NCBI GenBank assembly: GCA_019120315.1
Contig: DWVJ01000031.1
Location: 84,410-148,409, forward strand
Direction of reading: 5' to 3'
From: Candidatus Ruminococcus avistercoris
GTDB taxonomy: Bacteria; Bacillota; Clostridia; Lachnospirales; Lachnospiraceae
DNA: 64,000 bases
Shown: piece by piece, positions 34,249 to 43,173 of the stretch
How positions within the stretch are numbered: the stretch's first letter is position 1
Layout: each line of letters starts with the position of its first letter
Made by a program: the position numbers and the translations under genes
The notes under the pieces: model-generated
Database searches by the model: none
Told to the model about the DNA's origin: nothing
Seen by the model: the letters and a program-made list of their open reading frames with translations, nothing else

Positions 34249-37149
34249 TTAATCCGTTTCCACGTTGGAAGTACCTTCTGAAAGTGCGGTTCCTGTCAAT
34301 ATCTCGGCATCGTCTTTCAGTTCAAAATAGTAATTTAAAATATCCTTTGCCACCATACCGGCGTTAACGCCGGTATAACCGTAGGCAATGCGGACGCACA
34401 TGGCGATTTCCGGATCCTCATAGGGCGCATACCCGATAAACACACCGTGACTGGCACGGTTGTTCACCTGCTGGGCCGTACCGGTCTTGCCGGCCAGGCT
34501 GACCTCCAGATCCTTAAAGGATTCCGCATTGGTTTCTGTGATAACGCCCCGCATTCCCACATGTACGTCTTCCCAGATGTCATCCGATATTTCCAGCTGA
34601 CTCTCCACGCCGGGCGTGTAATCTTCGATCAGATTTCCATCTGCATCGGTCACTTTGTCCAGCAAAGAGATCTGATAGCTTGTTCCGCTGTTGGCCAGTG
34701 TGGTCACATAGCGGGCCAGCTGAGACGTGGTATAGTTATGCGTACCCTGACCGATGGCCGAGGGGATGGGCATCTGATCGGAAATCTCCGGATCCGCCTC
34801 CGATATCTCGATACCGGAATTTTTATCAAAATCAAACATTTCAGCGTAGTAAGTCAGCCTGCGGATCGCCTGGCTGTCGGAGAAGACTCCGTTTTCATCC
34901 AGTCCCATGCGGTAGGCAATTTCACTCATAAATACGTTGCAGGAATTGGTGATACCGCCCCGGATATCCAAAAGGCCATGCCCCTGGGTAAACCAGCACT
35001 GCAGCGGGGAACCCGGAATCTTATCAAACAGTCCGGTACACTGGATGACGGAGTCATCGTCGATGACGCCTTCCAACAGACCGCCCACACTGGTTACCAG
35101 CTTAAAGGTGGAACCGGGCGCTGTTTTCTGCTGCGTGGCCTTGTTGTAAAAAGGCTGGGACAGATCGCTGTTCAGTTTCTGGTAATACTCCACGTCCATC
35201 TGATTGGCCAGACGGTTATTATCATATCCCGGATAAGTAACGCAGGCCAGGATCTCGCCGGAATTTGGATCGGTGATCACCACCGAACCGGAACAGGGAT
35301 CCAGGGCAAGCTGTGCCGGCGTGATCTCCAGCTTTGATATTTTCTGATACATAAAATCAAAGGAACTCATCTGCCCGGATGCCAAAGCGGCATAATCCGG
35401 ATCATCCGCGGAGAGAATGCCCTGGTCATAGAGCGCAAGACAAAGCTCCGTTCCCGAGATCACATCATCCAGGATCAGATAGTGGTACAGCAGCTTGGAA
35501 AACTCACTGTCTGTTTTCAGATAATCGGCAATATAGGCCGCCAGCGCTTCATATACCTCATGGGAATCCAGATAGGTATCTTCCTCCGTGAAACCGGAGA
35601 TATCCACCCAGTTCTGGCTGGCCGCATAAGTGAGAAACTCCTGCAGGCTGATGGTTTCCTCTCTGGTCCATGCCAGGTAAGTCTCATCCGCCTTGTCGAT
35701 GGCGTCCTCCTTTAAAATGCCGGTGTCCTCCATCAGCATATCATTGACGATATAGCTGATATACTCCTGCATCTCCTCCGGCAAATCTTTATAAGCCTGG
35801 GGCTGATCTCCCGTCAGCTGATCCGTCACAGAGGCAAAAACCTGCTGCTGCTTCTGGGTGAACCTGGCATAGATGCTTTTTTCCGTCTCTGATGCATCCT
35901 CCGCCGCAAAGTGATCCATATCCAGCACACTATTGTTGATCAGCGCAAAATACACATCATAGATGGGGATGGGGATCGCGGAGGTATCGGTATTTTCATC
36001 GGCTTCAAACTCTTTGATAGGAGAAAGATTCCCCAGGATGATGCCGGCGATGGTCTGCTCCAGTATCTGGTAGGAAGCAATCTGCAGATCCCGGTCGATG
36101 GTCAGATAAACGTCATTTCCCTGAACCGGTTCCTGCATGGAATCTTCATCGATCTCCAGCACCTTGCCAAGACTGTCCACGTAGACCGTCTCACTACCGT
36201 CCTTTCCCTGCAGCGTGGTTTCCATCACCTGCTCGATTCCCGTCTTTCCCACGATGGAAGTGGTGGAATAGTCAGGGTTTTCCTCCTGCAGTTCTTCCAG
36301 CTCTTCCGAAGAAATTTTGCCGGTATAACCGATAAGAGGAGCAAAATACTCGCTGTCATTGTAAACCCTCACAGAGTCCTCCATGATATCCACGCCTTCC
36401 AGCTCGCTTTGATGCTCCATGATCGTCGCCACGGTCTTTTCACTGACGTCGGTGGCTATGGTTACCGGAACGTACTTCTGATAACTGATGGTGGACAGAA
36501 GATACCGCAGGGAAGTCATTTTCAGCAGTTCTTCTTTACTGTAGGATTCCGGAAGCCCGTACTGTTCCAGCTCTTTGGCGGTATAGGGATCCTCTTCTGG
36601 AATAATGGCAAACCGTTCCACCGCCAGATCCTCCATGATCTGATCCGGCGTAGCATTGACTTCATCCTTTTCCAGATCATCGATCAGGCTGTGGCCATAT
36701 ACGTCGGCCCGGAACCGGTCCAGCGAAAAATCGGTGACGTCAAAAGCGTATTCCCCGTTTTCACCTATGACAATATGAAAACTGTTGTCCACCTCGTCGC
36801 CGCAGGACTCGATGATCTGAATCAGTTTCCAGATCTCTGCGTTCAGGGAAAGATTCCGGATCCGGTTGGAATCATATGTCCCGCTGTCCTCCAGGGTCAC
36901 GGAATAGGATAGTTCGTTGTAGGCCAGCACATTGCCGCTGCGGTCCATGATATTTCCTCTGGTGCTTTTTATGGTTCGCTCTCTCGTGGTCTGCAAAGAA
37001 AAATTGTCCGCATACTCCTGTCCGTGGATAATCTGCAGAGAAAAAATCCTCTGCAGAAGTATCGCCGCCATCACGAGAAAACCTATGATCAAAACGCTCG
37101 TTCTCGACAGATTTATTTTCTGAAATGTCTTTTTTATCTTCTTAACCAA
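34249..37149 (-). CDS. mrdA: Penicillin-binding protein 2 (class B), enlarged
   Basis: A 966-residue class B transpeptidase. It has an N-terminal membrane segment (about 17–38), a pedestal domain, and a transpeptidase domain with STFK (near residue 680), SCN (NSCNVFMSE, near 735) and KTGT (near 887). It cross-links peptidoglycan in side-wall growth with RodA. Usual PBP2 length is 600–700; the extra 250–350 residues, about 380–640, are an acidic, helix-rich insertion before the transpeptidase core, which I recall in other Lachnospiraceae too. It lies directly after mreD. Confidence 0.92.
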   Translation of the reverse strand: MVKKIKKTFQKINLSRTSVLIIGFLVMAAILLQRIFSLQIIHGQEYADNFSLQTTRERTIKSTRGNIMDRSGNVLAYNELSYSVTLEDSGTYDSNRIRNLSLNAEIWKLIQIIESCGDEVDNSFHIVIGENGEYAFDVTDFSLDRFRADVYGHSLIDDLEKDEVNATPDQIMEDLAVERFAIIPEEDPYTAKELEQYGLPESYSKEELLKMTSLRYLLSTISYQKYVPVTIATDVSEKTVATIMEHQSELEGVDIMEDSVRVYNDSEYFAPLIGYTGKISSEELEELQEENPDYSTTSIVGKTGIEQVMETTLQGKDGSETVYVDSLGKVLEIDEDSMQEPVQGNDVYLTIDRDLQIASYQILEQTIAGIILGNLSPIKEFEADENTDTSAIPIPIYDVYFALINNSVLDMDHFAAEDASETEKSIYARFTQKQQQVFASVTDQLTGDQPQAYKDLPEEMQEYISYIVNDMLMEDTGILKEDAIDKADETYLAWTREETISLQEFLTYAASQNWVDISGFTEEDTYLDSHEVYEALAAYIADYLKTDSEFSKLLYHYLILDDVISGTELCLALYDQGILSADDPDYAALASGQMSSFDFMYQKISKLEITPAQLALDPCSGSVVITDPNSGEILACVTYPGYDNNRLANQMDVEYYQKLNSDLSQPFYNKATQQKTAPGSTFKLVTSVGGLLEGVIDDDSVIQCTGLFDKIPGSPLQCWFTQGHGLLDIRGGITNSCNVFMSEIAYRMGLDENGVFSDSQAIRRLTYYAEMFDFDKNSGIEISEADPEISDQMPIPSAIGQGTHNYTTSQLARYVTTLANSGTSYQISLLDKVTDADGNLIEDYTPGVESQLEISDDIWEDVHVGMRGVITETNAESFKDLEVSLAGKTGTAQQVNNRASHGVFIGYAPYEDPEIAMCVRIAYGYTGVNAGMVAKDILNYYFELKDDAEILTGTALSEGTSNVETD

Positions 37150-37664
37150 GGTGATCTTTGTCCTTCCACTTCATATTCTGACAGTTTACGGTTTATTTTG
37201 AAAAACAGCCGATAGAAAATCAGCGTCATAACCACAGTGTAGACGGTTTCCGGAATGATAACACGGCTTAAATATCCCGGAAAATACAGTCTTCCCCTCA
37301 GCATGAACTGCAGCCCGTATATGACGCAGCCGTATGCCAGATCACTGACGGTGACCAGCGCCATGGGCACTTTGATATCCTCATCAAAAAACACTTTATA
37401 AAGGAAGCCGTTCAGATACCCCACCCAAAGATAGATCAGCGCGTTGAATCCAAAAAGGTTCCCATAAAAAAGATCAATCATCAGCCCGCTTAAAAAACCG
37501 GTGAACATTCCGATTCGTTTCCCGCACATCAGCCCGAAGGAAACGGTCAGGATCAGCAGCAGATTCGGCGAGACAGAAGCGATTGCCAGGGCTTTGAACA
37601 CCGTGCTCTGCAGCAGGAACGTGACCAAAACCAAAGCAGCCAGTATCAGCTTTCTGCGCATCAT
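37134..37664 (-). CDS. mreD: Rod shape-determining protein MreD
   Basis: A 176-residue protein with about five membrane segments, beginning RRKLILAALVLVTFLLQST and with GFLSGLMIDLFYGN, as in MreD. It is part of the membrane side of the elongation complex. It overlaps both mreC (4 bp) and the PBP2 gene (16 bp), so the three are likely translationally coupled. Confidence 0.9.
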   Translation of the reverse strand: MMRRKLILAALVLVTFLLQSTVFKALAIASVSPNLLLILTVSFGLMCGKRIGMFTGFLSGLMIDLFYGNLFGFNALIYLWVGYLNGFLYKVFFDEDIKVPMALVTVSDLAYGCVIYGLQFMLRGRLYFPGYLSRVIIPETVYTVVMTLIFYRLFFKINRKLSEYEVEGQRSPWLRR

Positions 37665-38515
37665 TCTCCTCCTTTATCCTTCAGCTCTTTGATCACCAGC
37701 ACTTCATGGATATGGGCAAAATCCACGACAGGAACCAGGTAACCCGTTTTCGTCAGATTATTGGAATCCATCTCCACTTCATCGATATAGCCGATCAGAA
37801 TTCCCTTTAAAAATTTATCGCTGATATCGGAGGTGACGATCCGGTCGCCGGGCTGTACTTTATCTTCCCTGTCCAGCAGCTGGATAAAATTCAGTTTTCC
37901 TTCTTCCATCAGCAGCAGATTTCCGGTGACCATGCAGTTGTCCGAGGTGGATGCCACCGTAGCGCTGACATTGCTGGAATCATCGATGATGGAACGAACC
38001 GTCGCCCAGTCCTTTCCCACTTCCGTCACGATGCCCGCCAGGCCTCCGTCCGCCAGGACGTTCATATCCACCTGGATGCCGTCGTCGCTTCCCCTGTTGA
38101 TGACAAAAGTACTGTACCAGTTTCCCGGATCTTTGGAGATCACCTGGGCGGCCACTTTATCATACTGGGTGTAATCCTGATCCAGCTCATAAAGCTTAGT
38201 CAGCCGGTTCAACTCTTCCTGATCCTCCAGCAGCTTATTATTTTCTTCTGTCAAGGAAGCCACTTTTTCCTCCAGCTCTTCATTCTCTTTTTGCAGCTTT
38301 TTCGCATCCTGGAAGCCGCTGGTCTGATCCCGCAGCCAGCTTCCCATTACATTGATCCCTTTCTGAAAAGGAGAAATCACGTATCCTGCTCCCTGCTGCA
38401 GCGGGGCAAAAGAAAATCTGGAGGAGGCAGCCAATCCGATCAGCCCGATACAGATGACCGTCATGATGATAACCCAGTGTTTTGTCTTGATGGAAAATCG
38501 ATTTTTTTTCTTCAT
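37661..38515 (-). CDS. mreC: Rod shape-determining protein MreC
   Basis: A 284-residue MreC: basic N-terminus, one membrane segment (about 15–32), a coiled coil (about 60–105, rich in KLQKENEELEEKVASL) and two beta barrels with NRGSDDGIQVDM and GDRIVTSDIS. The ATG at 38515 follows AAGGAGTATC, so an upstream extension of the frame is not used. It links MreB to the wall enzymes. Confidence 0.94.
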   Translation of the reverse strand: MKKKNRFSIKTKHWVIIMTVICIGLIGLAASSRFSFAPLQQGAGYVISPFQKGINVMGSWLRDQTSGFQDAKKLQKENEELEEKVASLTEENNKLLEDQEELNRLTKLYELDQDYTQYDKVAAQVISKDPGNWYSTFVINRGSDDGIQVDMNVLADGGLAGIVTEVGKDWATVRSIIDDSSNVSATVASTSDNCMVTGNLLLMEEGKLNFIQLLDREDKVQPGDRIVTSDISDKFLKGILIGYIDEVEMDSNNLTKTGYLVPVVDFAHIHEVLVIKELKDKGGE

Positions 38516-38526
38516 GATACTCCTTA

Positions 38527-39555
38527 TTAATACCTGTGTTTCTTTCCCTTGCTTCTGGCCGGAAAGGCCCAGTGCCAAAGCGTTTTATGTGTAATGATCT
38601 CCTTTAACCCGTATACGGCGGACAGATCGCTGTACTGGGAGGTTTTCACCGCACATTCCAGTCTTCTGGACAGATAAGCGCTCAGATTGGTGATCTTTGT
38701 GCATCCACCGGCCAGATAGATTCCCTCCTGAAGGATACTGCTGCGCACCTGAGGCGGCGTCCGCTCCAGAAACAGCTGGATTTCCTCGCACATATGATTT
38801 ACGATGCGCCGCACCGCTTCATTGACAATAACGTCCGTCACGATTCCTTCCCGGGGCAGGCCGGAAACCGTGTCGACCCCGACTACTTTCCTGGCCTCGC
38901 TTTTTTCCAGCGAAAATCCGGCCATGGCAGCCTTCAGCCGCGCCGCCGTCCGACGGCTGATATGCAGTCCGCAGCGCTTTCTCACATTGGCCACAATGGC
39001 GTCGTCGATGGAATTCCCTCCGCTGCCCAGCGGTTTGCTGATGATAACCCGGCTGTCCGCGATGATGGAAAGTTCCGTGGACTGAGCGCCCATATCGATA
39101 ATCATAGACCCTCTGGTTTTGGTGATGGGAATTCCCAGCGCCAGCGCGTTGACGATGGGCCGTTCCACCAGATACACGCGGCTCTTTCGCAGATCTCCTC
39201 CGCTGGCTACCGCATGATAGGCTCTTTTTTCAATCTCCGTCATATTCATGGGGACAGAAAAATAGACAATCGGCCTGCTCCCGAAGTATCTGCTGATTTT
39301 TCGAAGCAGCAGCTGTAATACGACTTCCAGATGGCCGATATTTGCAATCATACCGCCGCTCATGGGAGAAGAGACTTCAATATTATGAGGAGATTTTTCA
39401 TACATTTCGTAAGCGTCATTGCCGATGGCAATCACCTCGTCTCCATTTCTGATGGCGATCATGTTCTTTTCGATTAATATTTCATCTTTCTTCAGAGAAT
39501 AGATCTTTACAGTGTCCGAACCAAGATCCACTCCGAATATTTCCTGTAAAATCAT
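38527..39555 (-). CDS. mreB: Rod shape-determining protein MreB, divergent
   Basis: A 342-residue actin-fold protein. The phosphate loops are FGVDLGSDTVKIYS and MIIDMGAQSTELSII, and the adenosine motif is GIYLAGGCTKITNL. It forms cytosolic filaments that guide side-wall growth. It departs from standard MreB: the usual G-E-R/K-T-A-E-x-I-K segment is replaced by HISRRTAARLKAAMAG, and the C-terminus ends in a basic tail (ARSKGKKHRY). Such divergent forms occur in Lachnospiraceae; position directly before mreC supports the role. Confidence 0.88.
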   Translation of the reverse strand: MILQEIFGVDLGSDTVKIYSLKKDEILIEKNMIAIRNGDEVIAIGNDAYEMYEKSPHNIEVSSPMSGGMIANIGHLEVVLQLLLRKISRYFGSRPIVYFSVPMNMTEIEKRAYHAVASGGDLRKSRVYLVERPIVNALALGIPITKTRGSMIIDMGAQSTELSIIADSRVIISKPLGSGGNSIDDAIVANVRKRCGLHISRRTAARLKAAMAGFSLEKSEARKVVGVDTVSGLPREGIVTDVIVNEAVRRIVNHMCEEIQLFLERTPPQVRSSILQEGIYLAGGCTKITNLSAYLSRRLECAVKTSQYSDLSAVYGLKEIITHKTLWHWAFPARSKGKKHRY

Positions 39556-39569
39556 GATAGATAACCCCT

Positions 39570-40274
39570 TTATGTCAGCTGCATCATCCCCTCCTGACGC
39601 AGACTGCAGTAAGTAAGATCACCGATGATAATGTGATCCAGCAATGAAATGCCAAGAATCTCCCCTGCCTGGCAGACCCGTCTGGTAATCCGGATATCCT
39701 CCTCGCTGGGCAGGGGATCCCCGCTGGGGTGATTGTGCACCAGGATGATATACACGGCATGATAAGACATCGCCTCCAGGTAGATCTCCCTGGGCGATAT
39801 GAGCGATGCGTTGACCGTGCCTCTGGAAAGTTCCGTCTCTCCCAGCAAATGATTCCTGGTATCCAGCATCATGCACACCAGTGTTTCCTGCTCCAGATGC
39901 CGCATATCTTCCATGTAATAATCGGCGATGGTTCCGGGTTCCTGAAAACGCAGCGCGCTCTTCGATGCGCTTTTGGCAATCCTTCTTGACAGTTCCCCGA
40001 TACATTTGATCTGTATCGCCTTTACCTCTCCGATCCCTTTGATCTCCTGAAGCTGTGTCAGGGACAGGTGATGGAGGCCCAAAAGCCCCGGATAGGTTGG
40101 GGAACATGTCAGTATCTCGCTGGCCAGCGCAAGGGATGAACTTCCTTTCGTTCCGCTGCGCAGAATGATTGCCAGCAATTCCTCATCGGACAGTTTTTTC
40201 GCGCCCAGCTTTCTGAATTTCTCATAAGGACGCATTTCAACAGGCAACTGTTTCATTTTTTTATGATTCGTCAT
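39570..40274 (-). CDS. radC: RadC/JAB-domain protein
   Basis: A 234-residue RadC-family protein. A helix-hairpin-helix region (LQEIKGIGEVKAIQI) precedes the JAMM metalloprotease-like domain, with HNHPSGDPLPSEED as metal motif. It was once thought a DNA repair protein, but the role is now doubtful. It lies upstream of mreB as in B. subtilis. Confidence 0.93.
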   Translation of the reverse strand: MTNHKKMKQLPVEMRPYEKFRKLGAKKLSDEELLAIILRSGTKGSSSLALASEILTCSPTYPGLLGLHHLSLTQLQEIKGIGEVKAIQIKCIGELSRRIAKSASKSALRFQEPGTIADYYMEDMRHLEQETLVCMMLDTRNHLLGETELSRGTVNASLISPREIYLEAMSYHAVYIILVHNHPSGDPLPSEEDIRITRRVCQAGEILGISLLDHIIIGDLTYCSLRQEGMMQLT

Positions 40275-40357
40275 AGTCCTCCTTAGTCTCTTCAGGCAGA
40301 AACCAGGAATGTCCGATTTTTATTCTAGCACAAATGCGCGCCAAAGTATACCGCCTT

Positions 40358-41977
40358 TTATGTTAAATTTTCCATTTGTCCGAGGATAACGGCCTCCGCC
40401 GTTTTCAGACCGTCCATGGCCGCCGATGTGATGCCTCCCGCGTAACCGGCTCCCTCCCCGCAGGGATACAGTCCCTTTACGGCGCTCTGGAATGTATCGT
40501 CCCGCCAGATCCGCACCGGAGAAGAAGAACGACTCTCCACCGCGGAAATCAGACAGTCATCCCGGTCAAATCCGGCGATTTTGCTTCCAAAAGCGCGGAT
40601 CCCCTCTTCCAGCGCATTTCCCATAAAAGGAGGAAGCAGGGAGCGGACATCGGTCAGATCATACGCTCCTTTCATGCAGGGCTTTACCTCACCCAGTCCG
40701 GCGCTCGCCTGGAAACGGCAAAAATCAGCAAAAAGCTGTACTGGTATGGCTCCCTGCCCCGCCGCAAACGCCTTTTCCTCCAAGGCGCGCTGAAAGGCGA
40801 TGCCTCTTAGCGCCTCCGGGACAGAAGAATCGCCGTACTTCATAAAATCCTCCGTCGTCACCGTAACGATCAGCGCGCTGTTGGCGTTGCGGGAATCCCT
40901 TCCGTGATAACTCATGCCGTTGACTGCCAGCAGACCTTTTTCGGAAGAGGCATTGACCACATACCCTCCGGGACACATGCAGAAGCTGTAGACTCCTCTG
41001 CCGTCTTTTGTCTGATGGGTCAGCTTATAGGGCGCCGCCCCCAGACGCGGCGCCTGCTCCCTGCCATACTGGGAAAGATTGATCATCGTCTGCGGATGCT
41101 CGATACGGATACCGGCCGCAAAGGATTTGGCGCTCATGGGGACTCCCCTGTCATACAGCATTTGGAACGTATCCCGCGCACTGTGCCCGATGGCCAGAAC
41201 CAGCGCGTCTGCCGGAAGCCATTCTTTATGATTGACTTCTATGGCGGTGATTCTTCCCTTCCCGCAGGCAATATCCGTCATCTTTGTCCCAAAGAAAAAC
41301 CGGCCTCCCATTTCTTCGATGGATCGTCTCAGATTTCGGACGATGGAAATCAGCTGATCCGTGCCCAGATGGGGTTTCTGCTGCCAGAGAATCTCCTCCG
41401 GCGCTCCAGCCTGCACGAACAGTTCCAGCACTTTGCGGTTCCGTCCTCTGGGATCTTTGACCGTAGTATTTAACTTCCCGTCGGAAAAAGTACCGGCTCC
41501 GCCTTCCCCGAACTGCACGTTGGATTCTTCATCCAGTATGCCGCTTTCCCAGAACGCATTCACCTTCCGGATCCGTTCCTCCACCTTATCGCCCCGTTCC
41601 AGAATCTGCGGCGCAAATCCGTGGCGTGCCAGAAGCCACGCGCAGAACAGCCCCGCCGGACCGCTTCCAACCACCACCGGCCGGAAGGCAGGATTGACTT
41701 TTCCCTCCGGCGCAAAATCGTATCCCTTCTCGTCGGTTAACGTAACATTTTTATTGTTAACTTTTTTCCAGATCTTTTCCTCGCGAATACTTTTCAGCGA
41801 TACGTCGACGGAATATACCAGATATAATTCCGGTTTCTTCCTGGCGTCCAGGGACTGCCGGACGATTTGTACCCGCTCGATCTCATCCCGGGAAACCCGA
41901 AGGATGTGAGTGATCTTTTTCATCAGTGCATCGCTGCCGTGATCCACCGGAAGTTTCATCTGTGTGATTCTTATCAT
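40358..41977 (-). CDS. FAD-dependent dehydrogenase, COG2509 type
   Basis: A 539-residue flavoprotein. After a 90-residue N-terminal domain with IRITQMKLPVDH, the FAD-binding loop VVVGSGPAGLFCAWLLAR appears at about 98, followed by QFGEGGAGTFSDGKL, a cofactor-contact motif of this group, and near the C-terminus YPCGEGAGYAGGITSAAMDG. The substrate is unknown. The start at 41977 follows AAAGGAGATC and overlaps the stop of the preceding HI0933-type gene by 4 bp, so two unlike FAD proteins are made together. Confidence 0.83.
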   Translation of the reverse strand: MIRITQMKLPVDHGSDALMKKITHILRVSRDEIERVQIVRQSLDARKKPELYLVYSVDVSLKSIREEKIWKKVNNKNVTLTDEKGYDFAPEGKVNPAFRPVVVGSGPAGLFCAWLLARHGFAPQILERGDKVEERIRKVNAFWESGILDEESNVQFGEGGAGTFSDGKLNTTVKDPRGRNRKVLELFVQAGAPEEILWQQKPHLGTDQLISIVRNLRRSIEEMGGRFFFGTKMTDIACGKGRITAIEVNHKEWLPADALVLAIGHSARDTFQMLYDRGVPMSAKSFAAGIRIEHPQTMINLSQYGREQAPRLGAAPYKLTHQTKDGRGVYSFCMCPGGYVVNASSEKGLLAVNGMSYHGRDSRNANSALIVTVTTEDFMKYGDSSVPEALRGIAFQRALEEKAFAAGQGAIPVQLFADFCRFQASAGLGEVKPCMKGAYDLTDVRSLLPPFMGNALEEGIRAFGSKIAGFDRDDCLISAVESRSSSPVRIWRDDTFQSAVKGLYPCGEGAGYAGGITSAAMDGLKTAEAVILGQMENLT

Positions 41978-43158
41978 ATGATCTCCTTTGCGCAGGCCCT
42001 GCCGGCCACCGCCGCGCTGCTCCAGGCCCACTGCAGGTTATAGCCGCCGCAGTTTCCATCCACATCCACCACTTCTCCGGCAAAATACAGTCCCGGCACC
42101 AGGGTGGATTCCATGGTTTCCGGCCGGATTTCTTCCGTGGATACGCCGCCGGAGCAGACCTGAGCCTGAGAAAAAGGCCCCGTTTCCCGGATGATGATGG
42201 GGTAGTTTTTTATTTTCTGAGCCAGTTCCATGGTATAACGGATTTCCGTACACAAAATGGGAATCAGCTTTTTGGGCAAAAGTCCGATCAAAGATTCTTC
42301 CAGCGTCTTGTAACTGCAGCTTTCCAACCGTGATTCCAGAAAAGCCGCCAACTGTTCCACGGAAAAATCCGGCATAAAGTCTAAAACAGCCAGCACACGG
42401 CTCCCCCGCTCCAGGGCACGGGCAGCAAAACGGCTGATGGAAAAGACCGGTATGCCGGAGATGCCGTAGTCGGTAAACTGGACTTCGCCCCGCTGATACG
42501 CAATCTGGCAGTCATTTTCCAGCAGCGCAACCGCCGCTTCAAACCGGACGCCCGCCCATTTGGCGAACCAGGAACCCACGCCCTTTAACCCCACCAGAGC
42601 CGGCAGCGGCGTCACAATCCGGTGCCCCAGGCTCTGCGCTAAAGAAAAGCCGTCATTTCCGGAACCGGTCACGGAAGAAGCGCAGCCGCCCGCCGCCAGG
42701 ATCACCCGTTCCGCCTGATAGGTGTAGGTTTCTGTTGAAACATAAAAGAGTTCCCTCTCTTTTCGAATTCCCGTCACACGTTCTCTGGTTTTTAGCTTTA
42801 CCTTACGATGACGCGCTTCCATATACAGTACGTCCCGGACGGCGGACGCCTGCTCGCTGTAGGGATACAGCCCGCCGCTGCGGTTTTTCGTATAAATGCC
42901 AAGGCCGGTAAAAAACTTCAGCGTCTCAGGCAGGGGAAAGGCGCAGATCACACGCCAGGGAAACTCCTCCTGACTGCTGTGATATTCCTGCGGATCCTGC
43001 TTCACATTGGTCAGATTGCATTTTCCATTGCCCGTAGCCAGAAGCTTTTTCCCAAAACCGTCGTTTTGCTCCAGCACCGTGACCGCCGCGCCCTCTCCCG
43101 CTGCCATAACGGCAGCCATCAGTCCTGCTGCTCCTCCTCCTATGACGATAACCCGCAT
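41974..43158 (-). CDS. HI0933/BaiN-like NAD(P)/FAD oxidoreductase
   Basis: A 394-residue flavoprotein of the HI0933/YhiN family. The FAD loop VIGGGAAGLMAAVMA is at residues 5–19, GKKLLATGNGKCNLTN is the family signature, and the C-terminal PGLYFAGEVVDVDGNCGGYN closes the FAD site. A homologue (BaiN) has been reported to act on bile acids, but most members have no known substrate and this neighbourhood gives no sign of bile metabolism. It follows the methionine-gamma-lyase-like gene by 15 bp. Confidence 0.85.
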   Translation of the reverse strand: MRVIVIGGGAAGLMAAVMAAGEGAAVTVLEQNDGFGKKLLATGNGKCNLTNVKQDPQEYHSSQEEFPWRVICAFPLPETLKFFTGLGIYTKNRSGGLYPYSEQASAVRDVLYMEARHRKVKLKTRERVTGIRKERELFYVSTETYTYQAERVILAAGGCASSVTGSGNDGFSLAQSLGHRIVTPLPALVGLKGVGSWFAKWAGVRFEAAVALLENDCQIAYQRGEVQFTDYGISGIPVFSISRFAARALERGSRVLAVLDFMPDFSVEQLAAFLESRLESCSYKTLEESLIGLLPKKLIPILCTEIRYTMELAQKIKNYPIIIRETGPFSQAQVCSGGVSTEEIRPETMESTLVPGLYFAGEVVDVDGNCGGYNLQWAWSSAAVAGRACAKEII

Positions 43159-43173
43159 ATCCCTCTCCTTTCC

